64,000 nucleotides of DNA, from NCBI GenBank assembly GCA_002633005.1, contig NMRA01000099.1, positions 727,449 through 791,448 on the forward strand, read 5' to 3'. Under the pieces are notes generated by a model. It did not search any database. It saw nothing but the letters and a program-made list of their open reading frames with translations, and was not told the DNA's origin. Position 1 is the first letter of the stretch; each line of letters begins with the position of its first letter. Positions 10,262 through 25,200 of the stretch are shown here, piece by piece. The position numbers and the translations under genes are program-made. The stretch is from Phoronis australis (lineage: Eukaryota > Phoronida > Phoronidae).

Positions 10262-13200
10262 CTGTATCAATAATAGCAACAAAGGATTAAATGAAATTAT
10301 TTTTAAAAAATAGGACATCCAACGTACTTGTATCTACATGTGTTTACATATTATAATTTTCAAGAAAATGACCCATCCATGAATCATAATCGTGCCAGTC
10401 ACTGCAACATTCCTAAACTCCATCCAACAATATTTTAATTGGGATCAGTGAAGTTATATGTCCAGTAAGCTTATTTTTAGGTATTCATGGGAGCACTCAA
10501 TCACAGCTCAGGTATCTCAGTTGCCAGATTACTGCATGTTTTCCCAAGGTTTCAGCAGAGTAAACCAAATGTTGATAGTTTAGTCCACAATGCAATTATT
10601 GCCAAGCCACATCCAACGCAGAAAGAGGTGACGATGACTTATCTGTACCTAAACATTTGTTTATTCGCCTTTTGGTAGGGGTCACCACTAACTGATCAAT
10701 AGGCTCGTTCAAAGCTTCCCTCATTTCGTCAGTGTCGGCACATTCCAATGGCAAGTAACCTTCCTTCGTTTTAAGAGTAAGCAGTTGGGGACCTAAACGA
10801 TACAAGTACAAATTAACAAGAGAGTTGTTATAGTTGTGCAGGACCTTATTGACTAGTGTGGGCATTTAGACAAATATCTACAGAACTATTTAAAGATGTA
10901 TTTGCATGCTCATAACTATGCTAATGTATAGCAGGAACTAAATGACAATGTAACTTTAAAGATGTATTTGCATGCTCATAACTATGCTAATGTATAGCAG
11001 GAACTAAATGACAATTTATGCTTTTTGAACAACATCTACGCTAATCAAAGTGCAGTTGTATTCATTGACGACTTGTAAATGTGAAAACAAAAACTTCTGC
11101 AAATACATGACCTTTGCACTATTGACGTATCTTGGGGGGGCTCACATAGCCCGCAAAATGCAGTGTTGTTCCCCAACACCACATCACAATACTTACTGGA
11201 CACAACTCGGTGATTTACGACCGATCATTTTCGACACAAAACTCGTTCTTAAAAACATTTGGCAATTTTCAACGCACTTCATATTCACATCTTCGCTGTA
11301 TCTTGTGTTTCTAACTAAGCTAGCCAAGCAATCACAGAGATACGGAGTTAGCGAGCAAGTTCCACTTTAAAGCAAATATTATTTACAATACGGTTCATAA
11401 AGAATGCAGCAACATCATTTAAACCACCTACCTCCAGCTCTAATCAGGAGTTTAGCTACTTCAACATGTCCGTTGATGACCGCATCGTGCAGTGGAGTGA
11501 TGCCATCTGGTGAAGCGATTGCCAGATTAAGGGACATATTTGTCTTCTTATCTGCCGGAAAAAAACAGCCATCAACAATTTGAGTGACGGGGGACATGTG
11601 ACAAGGGGATCGAGTGGCACAAAAAGATATAGCGAATCAAATACACTGTAGATGTCGCATTTATGTCCATCTGGCTTCATCATTTTTGCGTGAATTTTTG
11701 CATATATGGTAAGGGGGGGACGGCAGTTGATACAAAAATTTTTGGGTGGTTGTCTTTTGAAAAGAATTAAACTTATGGGTGGTCTTTCATGGAAGAAGTA
11801 TGTCATTAACAGTGGGTAGTATTTTTTGTCCTGTAAATGTTGACAGGAAGGTATTTTCAGACAAACACTGACTTCAATTCCGCTTACCAAAAATTCATTG
11901 ACAGATACCCGAAAATAACCAAAAACTACAGAACAAATCCTCATTGCTAGTGTACAGAGTGCTACATGTACACTATGCCATTACTCAACTCACAGGAAGT
12001 TGATTACAAGCACATGCTGTACAGTCATATTAGAATGAAAATTACTGCAAAACTAAACTGGTGTTAACATATTTAAGAAAATTGATAAATTTTTAAATGC
12101 AAAATATGAGAAGTCAGATAGACGAGTTCCAATATTCACTTGGCATAGCAGCTTAAAAGGGTTTAAGAAAACATTTTCAGATTCTTAGATTCTCGAAATT
12201 GAAAAAATCTTATTGGAATTACAGAGACGCATGGTGGACAGAGACACCTGGTAGCTAACTAAAGTATTGCTCACAGATGTCTCTGAAAAGCAAGTTTGTG
12301 ATAACTGACATGAGTTGTGATCTCACATGGAATTTTTCTGCACCCACAAAAACTTTTGTGGTCGAATATAGTCAGCATCTCATCTGTACCTGCGTGTGGC
12401 TGTCGATCATTTCTTGTTCGTCAATTATCTCAAGAACTGCTTGGCGGATCATGATGAAATTTGGTACAGAGATAATCGGCGTGGATGTGCCAGCACTTGT
12501 TCATTTTCGGAAGTATTTGGTAACCGTGGTACCCCATTTTGAGCATTTTAGTTTTCGACAAACGTTGATTATCTCAAAAATAGTTGACGGAGGATCATGA
12601 TGAAACTCGATACCAAGGTTACATGGCAAGAATGTGGCCGCACCAGTCAATTTTTGGACGGATTCAAGTACTATGGCAGCCCCTGTTAATTTTCGACTGC
12701 TCAAGTCATTGCCTGTTCATAGATTATCTTGAAACTGCTTAAAGGATCATGATGACATCTGGCATAGAGATAAATGACAGGTATGCGCCGACACCGGTCG
12801 ATTTTTGGACAGATTTGACTGCTGTAGCATCCTCTGTGGGTCATTTTAGTTTTTGACAAGACAGGTTGATTATCTGAAAAAGCACTTGGCACAACTGGAT
12901 GAAATTTGGCACAAAGATATATGGCAGGAATGGATGTGCTGACAGAAGCTGATTATTGTTCTGATTCGACCACCCTCTTGGCCGCTTTAGTTTTTGGCAA
13001 GATTTGACAAGACAGAGTTCTTGTCTGACGATCATCTAGTAAGCACTTAACAGGTCATCCTAAAGGCAACTTGTTTATAAGTGTTGCATTTTATATTTCA
13101 ATCTAATTAAAAATCATGGGTCAAGGGTTGGAGAAATAATAGAAAAATATGGGCGGTGGATACAAAATGAAAAAGCCTTCCCCTCCCATAGATTTTTTTC

Positions 13201-16200
13201 TGGAACAGCCCTAAGCACTTCTAGGCCCAAATAGCAATTCATTGTTTCTGCTGATGTATTAAACGCGCTATTTTTTACTATTATTCTTCACTTGTCATTT
13301 AATTGAATTCACGTCGATGACTACCATGTTGTAACATACAAGTTATGTTCCACTCACATATTTTACTCCTCCTCGATTTATAGAGAGACATCATCACACA
13401 AAACACCATGGCCCTAATACATGCAAACATGGTATTCGTTGCCTGCATAAATGCACATCTTTCAAAAATGTTTTAGTGTAAATTACTAAGACAAAGTAAT
13501 CAAGAAATTAACAATTTTTGATACATACTAAAATTCAGCAACGCATTCATTTTAGTAACAACAGATAGGTTATCAATAATGGTTAACCAAACACAGGTAA
13601 AAGTGGACACAGGCAAAAGAATTTCTTCATGACTAAAGTGGACACAGGCAAAAGAATTTCTTCACGACTAAAGAGGTGAGAACAACTGCACGACTGAGTT
13701 GCCTTATGCTAAAACAACTATAATGAACAACTGAACATTTTGTAGAAAATGGGAAATGATTTGAAAGAATAACAAACAACAAACAAGTTTGAGCCAGCAA
13801 AAACCACTATTGAAGTGCAATCAGAAAAAAATACATTCTTAGATATTCGTCGTTATTACATTTACAGCATAAAGAGTGCAAACACTTCATTTTTACTTAA
13901 TACTACAATTAACCATGCTCTGCCGCCACAACCATAATTGGCTCTTCCAAAGCAACTATATCGCGTTCGCATTCTTTACTTGAATTGGAAGCAGTTGCAA
14001 TACAACGCCTGCAACTCCTCTGACAGCAATATCAGTATTTCTTATAATTTCAAGGGAACTTACCTGCAGAGGAGAATTCCGTGCAATCTTTAAATATTTT
14101 TCAGAGGGTAATGAGATCTATCTATATTCAGCCCTAATATCGAGGCATTGAGAGCTCTGACAATTCTTATTTCACTTAGTGAATGCTATCTGCAGTACTT
14201 AACCTGTCCATAGGGGTTTAACCTACTGACTAAATGAAAACAACTTACCAACAAGGCAAATTGACAATAAAAATCCAGACTCTACTCTACTCACCAACTG
14301 TAAAGTAAGAAGTAATGGTTTTCTTTGGTTTGTAATTGAGCAGGACCTGAACACACTCTAGGTGGCCATGGTTACAAGCCTCGTGTAACGGGGACCAGCC
14401 GGCATTATCAACAGCGTTCACATTTATACCTAAAATAAAGACACAGACTAACACATTATGAAAGAGGGACTTCATGAAACGATTGCAGTCTAGTCCAGAG
14501 TAAAACAGTGCAGCTTTTAGTACTTTTGAATATTACTTCAATCTGTCTAAGGTTACATAGTAGCAAGACAAAAAACTGACTGATCAACCATTTCTCAGAA
14601 GTAAACCAAATTTCAACAATTTTTTCTACTGTGATTTATAACCTTAAAGTGCTTAAAATCAAATTTCATATCAAAAAACAAAAAAATCAACTCCATCAGT
14701 CAATCATCTGCCAAATTAGAACACCCACAAACACTATTTGACGATATGTTAATTAGCTGATCGAATTTCGGTCATTTACTGATTGACACATACTACATAA
14801 AATTGGGAAAATCGACAGAGAACTAGTCATAATCCATTATTTTGTTTCACGTGAAAAGTTGTCAGATATTGCTGCTCGTTTTCCCGTGGTTTATGGTATA
14901 ACAAGGAATGGCGAGGCGTTGCATTTGTGGTGGTTGTGACAACACTTTCCCGAGGGACATCGGAAAAGCAGGGATATGGCACAAGTTTGTACACGAAACT
15001 CGCATGTTGGTGAACATGACACACTGGTGCAGGCTACATTCAACATGTCATGCTCATGTCCGTGAACCTTTCAATTGGAGTCTACTTTCTTCTATTTTCT
15101 CGTTTTTGTGATATTGAATGCATGGCTGTGATATGCAGTGCTTTTAAGGAAGGTTTAATGATGCAGACATTGTAGTCACGTGTCTTAAAGGTAAATGATG
15201 GTTTTAAGCATTTCCTCCACTATGACAAAAATTATGAACAATCTACTTTAATCCTAAAATGTACCTCATGTATTAAAATACTAAGATAGAAATTACAATC
15301 ATTCCCACAATAGATTATTCAGGGCACTGGCAAAGTATTAGTGTCAAATTGTGGTCAGGTTTGACAGGATTGACAAAACTTTCCACGATTAGGCCACTTC
15401 ATGTTTAGGCCTGCAGCAGGGACTAAATGTCCTGTAAATTGTTTTATTACTCATTAAAATACCAGGCAATGCCATCTTTGAGATGGTTTTGCTTTATTTT
15501 TTTAATACAGTTGGTGAGTGCTCTAATAATACAATATAAAACCACGGACTTAACGGATTGCTTTAATAAGAAGATTCACCATTGATAGTTAACTGCATTC
15601 ATAGCAGCTTAAAGTTTGCGATTTTGACTTTAATCAACAGAAGTTACACCACCATTTATCAACAGCATTGCTAAAACAAAAACACAACAAAACAACACAA
15701 GCTGAAATAGTAGGGATAACACCAAAGGAGTCAATGGGGAGAGGAAGGAGTCTCTATCAAGATTCCCCAACACGCAAGCACGCTCTCGCACGTATACACG
15801 GCGACCATTACCTTGCACAGACAGTAACTCTTTGAGCTGATGGGGCCGGTTCTTTATGCAAGCCTGGTGTAGAAGATTTTCACCTGAAATAAGGAAACAA
15901 CAAAATAATAGCTGTGAAAACTTTCTACTTTGAGGTGGCCAAAAGTTCATTATTTGGTGAAAGTTGGAGGTTGTACCCAATTTTTAGAAAATATTTAATT
16001 TTGGTATGTTTCAAATTCAAGAACCACGATTAATGACAAGTGATTACTCACCTTGATGTAACAAACTATTGGTACACATGAAATTATCATACTGATGTTT
16101 ATTTTTGACAATTCTAAGAACCGCAAAGCCTATCTTACATATACACACATACACATGAATGTCAAAATCATCCAAAATGTCTCAATCTTCAGAATCAAGA

Positions 16201-19200
16201 AAATACTATTTCCACTTGAATGTGGGCAGGTCACTCTACAGCTGCTGCTGGTAGTCAGTTCAAAAGCTAAAAACAGCTCTGCAATATCAATAATAAGTAG
16301 CAGAATTTTACTTAATGTAGTGACCTGCGTATAAAGCAGAAACACTTAAATGGATTGGAACACTACAACTCAAGTGAAAGTGTCCAAGCTGTTCTCCTGA
16401 GGGTACACACCAGGTTAATGAATAAATTACAAAGCTCCACTGCTAGTAAATGAATACTACTAGTCATTAACTATTTAAATGACGCATTGATTTCTCATAC
16501 TAGTATTACCAGATGTGGACTGAACAGAACTAGTTCTGTTTTTGGAGATAAGAATCTCCTGTGTCATAAGTAATATAAAGTAGACAGTTTTGCCAAACAG
16601 AGTGGTAAGCACGGATCACGTAATCCAAATCTAAAACAACCGTGAACAGCATAAAACCACACCTTTTGTGTTCACCTTCATGACGCGTTCAATAGTAGGT
16701 TTGCTTGGACTGCACAACGTGACTTTAGTGAGTGGACTCGGCCGACTACCGGAGGAGTTGAACTTCCTGACCATCAAGGGAGAACTGCGGGGGGTGAAAA
16801 CAGATGGCAGCACTCTGGAATCACTGAATGCATTGAGAAGATCTACAACTAAGTACAGCTTACAGCAAGGCTTGGAATGACCAATAACAAAAAAGAGGAA
16901 AATTTTCCAGGTGATGTATCGTTCCGCAAATAAATAAGCTTGTGTGATAGAAATATTTTTTGTGCTGTATAATTTAACTGAAATAAACGTTTTTGCATGA
17001 ATAAAGTAAAAATACTGATAAAAAAGAAATGAAAAAAAAGGAAACAGGAAATCAAATAAGAAATTGAAGCCAAAAAATAGGCAATCCTCTTAAAAGAGAA
17101 AATTTCCAAGCCCTGGTACAGGTCCTGCTAGTACTATTTCTACAGTTAACAATTGCTAACAGTCATACTGGTACATGCCCCAGCACCAGTACAGTTCTGT
17201 GGCTGATAGCTGTACCTAGCACCAGTACAGTTCTGTTGCTGATAGCTGTATTAGAAGCAGAAACAGCAGCAATATTGAATTCTAATTATGATTTTGACTT
17301 AATTTCATATTATTGTCTGAATCAAAATTTGGCATTTGTTATGGAAGGCGGTTTACAACCATTTTAAAACCAATTTGATTTATATAACTCTCACACTAAC
17401 AGTAAGCTTTGATTCAGCCAATAACGTTACATAAAAACAAGTTGCTGTCATCAACAGAAGGTTGAGGTCTTATAACCATTGAGAAAAAAAGTTAGAGCTA
17501 AATTGTTAACTTCACAAAATTAAGATAGGGCTAGTCCTGCTAGGAGGTGGGACAAATGTTACAGTGATTATCAAAATATAACGTTTCAATTTATGATTTA
17601 GCAATACTGAACACATATGCCTACACCCTCCACAATATCTCTCCCTTTAGATAAATGTGGAGTTTTTAAACTGAACCTAAGTAGGCAAGGTCAGGTCCTG
17701 CGTTTCACAACAAAAACACTTACCTCTCTGATGTTGTCCCTTTTATCTTTTGATGACCAGCGCCATCTAGAGGAGGTAGGAGGTAAAAGTAATTTTCAAC
17801 CTGAAATAAATACGAAGAAAAAATATTGATACTGAAGATACACTACACTTCAGGCCAGTAATAACTCCATCTACTGTTTGGCCACGGAACCAGTCTTTTT
17901 GCAATGAATAGAAAACATGTAACACACAACTCTTCAGCGTTGTGAGAACACAAAAGTGTCATTCGCTTCACCCAAATTCTGGTGTAAAAGACAAGCCAAG
18001 TTGACGGAGATGAAACCCAATTTCATTCAGTTCCAGACAGTTTGAGATTTTGGGGATTTTTTGTGAAGTGTTTGAATATCTCATCGTATAATAGTGGAAA
18101 TTATAATGAAAAGCTGGAAATATCCAACTGTATTAAATCAATACAAGAATGCCCAAAACTGTCTACCAGCAACCATGCTGCCATCTAGTGACAAACCATA
18201 TTTCATTGTGTTGCCGCTTTATCAGAAAATGGACACTGGCTGCCAAATTGCTTTTGTTTTGGGTTATAAATTGATGACCCAGGAACGACCCCGTCCTCTT
18301 ACTCTTTCGTTACTCTTTCGCAGAGGCAATGTTTTCACATCGTAAATTTGTCAAAGGCTGGCGTATTTCCTGCTTACAGCTTCACACAAGGCAACAGTGG
18401 CAAAGTGAAGTCTTTTAGCAGCTTTCATTAATGAGTGAAAAACTGATACCAGTAATGCATTTTAGTGTTTTGTCACCATTCTGGATCACATGAAAGAAAT
18501 GAAAAATAGCTCCAATGGCAGTTACTATTCCTAAGAATTATCAAACTATTAATTAAACAGTCAAGTACTCACAATCTTCCTCAGAGTAACTGGCTCTGCC
18601 CTGTCACAAGTCTGTGGCAGAAGTGAGGTATCATAAGAGTCCAGCAGTAGATCACATACTTTAAGTCTCAGCCATGGTGGATTGATCGTCTTCAGGACAT
18701 TGTCTAGTAGGACACTATCACTGGCGCAGTTGGCTGAAAACAAAGCAAACACAGAGGTCTTAAAAACAAATTCATTTCCATTTCTTGTGCTTATTTTCAT
18801 TTAGAACACCACAAAAATTTCTTCATTGGACACTTAATGAACACTATCATAGAACTGTAGATCCGTGAACATACAGCTGTCAATCATGTCTGATACACAC
18901 CTGCCACTTTGTGCATGAGTTCCCTTGAGAACGTTAGCGCCTTCTCACCCTCTCCCACATGTTTAGAACTCGAGCTACCATCCTTTGCGTCTACACACTG
19001 GCAACACTCTGCTACCATGGCAACCAGCTTTAACAATGCCTGAAGACTCTCAGCCTAGAAATAGGAAATAGTCTATCCAACTGTAATTCCAAAATAATTC
19101 TTTGTCAATTTCTTCTAAAAGATTGCAGGGACTGAATACCAAAGCTGCACAAGACATGCTTAAACAAGTAAGCACCAGACTGAGACAAGCAATACTAGAC

Positions 19201-22200
19201 AACTCTTTGAACAGTACTTGTTAGGGAAGTAAAACCTAGCTCCCATTCAGTAACGCTAGGACCTCGCTAAAACGCAAGACTTCGCAAGATTACGCGAGAT
19301 ATTGTTGTGTATTTTAAATAAGTGCACGTGACTTTGGCTAGATTTTAGCTAGGTCCTAGCATAGGTCCTAGCGTTAGTGGACGCACGCCCGTTGTATATG
19401 GCCATGACCTTGACCTTATGTTTAGATACAAGGAGTTGCATTCTGGATTGTTATGAGTGACCAAAATATGCATTAATTCAAATTATGAAACTCATAATAT
19501 TTGTTGTATTCTTTTTACTATTATTTCTATTGTTTAAACATGTTTCCATGGAATGGTCTTAGCCAACCAATATTCTTTTAAAGCTTCATTTTGCCCAGTG
19601 GAGCTGGCTAAGAAATGAAAATTGAATTGGGCCTTTTATTTTCAAGATTCCATTCCTGGTACCAACAAGAACATTGAAGTGACTCAAGAAAACGTCTTGA
19701 AGTTTATTGAGGTTGGCCAACCATCAAATTTACGAATTCCAATGGCGCATGTAAACATTCCCTGTGACTTGAGTTGGTAACGGCAATACAATCCTATCAC
19801 AGTAAGGAATATTACGAAACCAATCTCAGAGTACAAGGTCTAACTTGATGACAGTTTCAGCCTTGACAGTACCTAGCAACATTTTGGTGACAGAAAATAC
19901 ACAACAGACAGGCCTTATATTCAAAGAAATGGTGTGGCTTGTATCCAAAGAAACAGTGTGGCCTTGTGTATAATGTTTTTACATGCTCCCAAAACATGAA
20001 TTACTTTGGCTACAAGGCCATGACCTTGTAAACCAGCTTCACAGTAACTGTGACACGTTACAACAAAAGTGTTCAATACTGCTTCTAAAACAAGTCCGTC
20101 TTTTTGAACCACCCTGTACTACTACACCTGTTCTGGGCACTCCTCAACGTCACTGATTTTTGTACCCAGGAAATCAAGCAGTTCCCTGCACTGTGACGTC
20201 ACTACACGGCTGCTTGGCAGTATGATACGGGATATCAGGTTCTGCTTAACAGGTCTATCATGGCTGGTGTAGCTGGAACCCAAGACAGGTAATGCCTTAA
20301 TTCAACTCTCCTCCTTCTCAGAGGTAGAAAACGTATTGACATGTTTGCCATTAGTTTTTGAAAGTTTTTTTAACTGACACTAGGTGGGGTTATGACAGCT
20401 TTATTATGCATCTACAAATATTCTTTCATACAAAACATTAGATTTTATGAGGTTCTAAACACACAAAAACACATTACTGTAAAGTACTAGTTACTGCCTA
20501 ATCCACACACACGCACGCACGACGCACGCACACACGATGCACGCACACACTGCCTAGTATGTGTCAATAGATAATAACGCTACACTAGGAAAGTGTTCAA
20601 TATTGTCAGGCAGTGCAGATACTTAATTATTAACAATGGACGTTTGCAAATTCCGTCGCCATCTAGGTTGGATAATAACAATAAGAATACAAACCATGAG
20701 GCATAGTGAACAAAGTCACATTCCAGTATATCCACAACAATCTCCAACAACAGCGCTAGGTTGGTCTGCAGTCTATCCGCCAAATACTCAGGACAATCTT
20801 TAATCAACTTGGCTGGGGTGCTGAAGAGAATGGGTAGCAGATGTTACTATTTGATCAAAACAAAAACATTCAGCGCACAGACTTGTTTATACTAGGTTAA
20901 TGTAAATGAATTCCTCTCAGTCCAATTTTATGGTGATAAAGTAAAATTTTAAACAAATCTTACACAGGAACTAGTTGCTCGTAGCAGAGTCATTATGTCC
21001 AGTGTCCACCTCTCGCACACTTTAGCCTGACTACAAATGGCCACTAGGTGGAGCTTCACTCATACGCAGTAAGTGATATCTCAAATTGCCCTTGCATGTT
21101 GACCAGGGTTTTCTATCCGTTTGCACAATGTTCCACCTAGTGGTCTAATCACCAGCAACCAAGCTGAAGTAGACAAGCTAGAGGTGGACAAAACGCGGTT
21201 AACATGACTGATCGGTTCCAGTATCTGGTTCTTCTTACTAATCTCCCACAACCAGATGATTGAAAATAGCCAGGCTCATAGAACTAGAAATGATCATTAT
21301 GCAGGTTAAAAAATCAAAATTCATTTCCAAAGGAATTATTAAGAGGATTTTAAAGATGACTCAATATTCATAGTAAACATACATACGCCAAGACAAGAAC
21401 ACCATTTACCAATTCTGTAAAGCACGTGCCACTGAGTCTAAAATAATCATTAATTTGTAAATACTTCAGAAATTGGCACACTCATCAAGCCGCTTGCTTT
21501 CGCTGACACAGAATGACCAGATGGAGACTTTGAACTTTGAACTCCTTCGGACGGGGGCATTAATCCAACCCATGGCTGGTATGTCTGAGTTGATTGGAGC
21601 AATGCAGGTCAGGTGACATGCTCAAGGACACAACCACATGACTGCACTAGACACAGACTGAACCCATGACCTTCAGTTGAGAGTTCACCACAGTTATCAG
21701 TGGCTGCACTTGATGCATGGCTGGTATGTCTGAGTTGATTGGAGCAATGCAGGTCAGGTGACTTGCTCAAGGACACAACCACATGCCTGCACCAGACACA
21801 GACTGAACCAATGACCTTCAGTTGGGAGTTCACCACAGTTATCAGTGGCTGCACTTGATGCAGTCTCCCGTAGAACGCCGGGTCAGTCGGTTCAAGCCTA
21901 AACAACATTCCATTGGTTACTGATCAGATAACTATGGCTCACAAACCAGTCATATGTCTTAACAGGTTGATACGGGTGACTGAATCAAGTGGAGCCATCG
22001 AGTCACAACATTGGTAATCAAATAAAATATCACTGAATGTCAAACTGTAGTTGGTTACTACCTGATCAAGTATTTTATGAATGTCCATGGGTCCCCATTC
22101 CCACCCAGAGAGAAGGTTTGCATGTAGAGGTCCTGGATGGCTGGAGTGAATGGAGGATGTAGTTGTAGAACTGTTCTTAGCACCTGACAAGCCTTGGCAG

Positions 22201-25200
22201 CTTGTAGATCGTCATCTGACCTCTTAAAGAGAAAATGCAATATACAAGGTTTCAATTTCACAAACGCTTAATATTTAATCAATCAATGTGGCTGACTATG
22301 AAAAAGTTACATCAGGTAACATAACAGGTGATCAATGTTGTTTGTATGAATAACTAAGCAGCTATTATTTAAAAAATGTTCAGATGTTATTCAAAATTGC
22401 TGTATTTCAATACTGCACCTTTTCCAAACACCCTGTACGGTACCCAAATGTGTGGAATTGGAACATATTACCAATTCACACAGATATGAGGTTTTGCTAC
22501 TACGGGCACACTTCATAAATCACTCTCATAATATATCTAGATTCACATTTAACCCCTCTCATTCATCTTCTGTTGAGACTGACATGGGAGGAGCCAAAGA
22601 CATTTCAATTCACTGCTTAACTGTCTGTCAACATACCGTACATGTCCGGGTTACCGCCCAGGGCGCTTAAATTGGGAATCTAAAAAAACAGGGGGTGGGC
22701 AATAAGCCGAGTATGGGCGGTTAAAATCGAAATTTTTGAAAAGTCGGGAGTTGGTGCTTACTGCACAAAGGACCGATTTTACCCTCACAGAGCTACACTG
22801 ACATTGGACTTCAAGCATGTCAGTTAAAATATATGTTGGCGGATTGAAGTAACGGACTTCCGACGGGCTGAAGTGGAATAGTGCACACGATACAGTGGCG
22901 CCGTGATCCCGAGTGTGACTGGGTTTTTACGTACCTCGGTCGCTGCTTGTCATGTCTTGGAACTGAGGTATTCCTACAGGTAGACGTGCATTCAGTAGGC
23001 CAAGTTTCTTGAGAGAAAAGCAAGACTACGCTAGATAGTCAGCGGCGATGGGAAGCAGGTGATTTTGTGAAGATATGCTGCCACCAGTTACTTTGGCCAC
23101 CGAACATGTGCTGATGATTGACAACCGGTTTTTCTTCCAAATACTTTGAACTTAGTTTGAACAATGTAACATTTTATATACATTGTATATTTCTTTCTGT
23201 GTTGCCAAAACCGACCTCCCAGAATTTGTTCAAAGCACGGATGATACTACTATAAGACAATAGGTGTGGTCAGTCGGCTGCGAAAATGAAGCAAAAACAC
23301 ATCATGTAAAACAGCAAAACCACATCATGTAAAAAGTCAACAGGCAAATCAAGAGTTCAAAAAATAAGTTTTTGACCATGTAGATAGAATGTTCGACTTG
23401 CGCTTAATTTACAAGTTGATTTCTTGCGCTGCTGCTTTTGGTTGACCGCTTCCATTTTGGTGTAAGGAGTGAGTCATTAAAAACATGCGTTTAATGGAGA
23501 CAAGGAACAATGACCCATATCTGCTTGTATTCAAAACAATGCGCCCAAAATAGTCGGTGGTCATGTACAGGCAAGTGTGCTCGTTTTTTTTTCATTGCTC
23601 AGGGTGATGTTTCGTGTACTGTCACGGGGAATCTAGAAAGGTAGGCCACGGACTTGAAATTCTTGTCAAGTACCGCTTTGTTGGTTCTTCCACGGCAATG
23701 AAATACATTCGACAATTGCTGTCTCAGTACATGCTGACACGAGTTCCAAGCGTGAGCCAAAGGAAACAAATTGTGTCTCCTTCGGTAAAGAGCATGAGAA
23801 TACGGGTATTTTACCGCCATAGTAAGGCACGTTCTCGGTTCCGCTAAAACTGTTTGATTGTCATTGAAAGGTAAGCGAGTTGTGCACATTTTGGAATTTT
23901 AGTTTTGCGAGACGAACGTTCACAAAAGCACACACTTCAGGTCTCGATTATAAAAAATTGGGGGTGGGCGGTAAGCCGAGCATGAGCGCCTAAAAATAAA
24001 AAATTGAAAATTTTGGGGGTGGGTGGTAAACCGAGCATGGGCGGTAACCTGGACGAGTACGGTAGTCGTGCCACATTCAAGAAAGCAAGTCACTCGCACT
24101 TGCAGTGAGAAATGTTGCCTTATCAAATCAACCTTACCGACCAATCAATATGGCCATTTGGTAGTGTATGCTAATAAGGTGCTAGCTTTCTCACCACACA
24201 TCAGCTACAGTGTTGCGCCAAATTCAAAAGAGTACACCTTGGACTTGGGACCCAGACCTCCAAAAATAAAAGTGTGGAACCGAAACCACTACAGCCCACA
24301 GTCACCTTATACAACCCTGTTCACTACTAACCAGGAGTACTTCAACCATTACACTATGCAAAGTGTGTGGTGGAGGGTAGAACTGTGACGAGACAGAAGA
24401 CAAGAGGGTGTCCAGTGCCGTCAAACCATGGTCCTCTTCCAGACAAGATTCGTACAGACAGACAAAATTGGGTGGTAGTTCACATGCAGTGATTGCATCC
24501 TCCTGCAAACCAACAATATGACTTCTAAAGTAGGGCAACCTATAACTGACATTAACCATAGATGGTGCTGAAAGCACATCTCTGTCATCTTTAAAACCAT
24601 AATTTACAAGCCAAATGAACTACAATTAAAATTGCATTTTACCCTGTTGCCTTAAAAATGGAAATACAAAACATCAGAATTAAATAATTAATAAGCAGTC
24701 AAGCCCACACTTTCACACAATTTATGGCAACTGAAGTAATCAATCATTCTCAGTGGGCCACTTAGAGGTGATTTTTCTAAAGAAGCATTTAGCCATTATG
24801 ATGGTCGGTGAATTGAACGATGGAAATGTCAAGACATAATGTAGATTCAGAAAATTATTGTTCTCACAAGCTCAGAGCTTCAAAGTGGGTTCAGGAACTC
24901 CTGTGATACATAATGGACACATTCTTACACCAAACAACCAATGATATTCCATTAGCTCTATTGACATGTGTTGAAAACATACCTTTTTAGTTTTGGGAAC
25001 CAAGTATTTAAACTTGCTTGAGTCATTGGGTTTCCACTTGTTAGAAAACTGAAACAGATCTGCAAAGTCACATTTCCACTTTTAACAAACTTTTTAGTTA
25101 AGGATATCTCAAACCTTATTCACAAAAATTGTCTATTTTACAATATTTCACGTCTCACAAAATACCTCACCTTCATTCAAAAATTCCTAACAGCGTTTTT

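Noticed and set aside
17175-17202. Second copy of the microexon as an additional SLF1 exon
   Set aside because: Its homologous donor is lost, the alternative donor breaks phase with exon 18, and only 13 bases separate it from copy 1.
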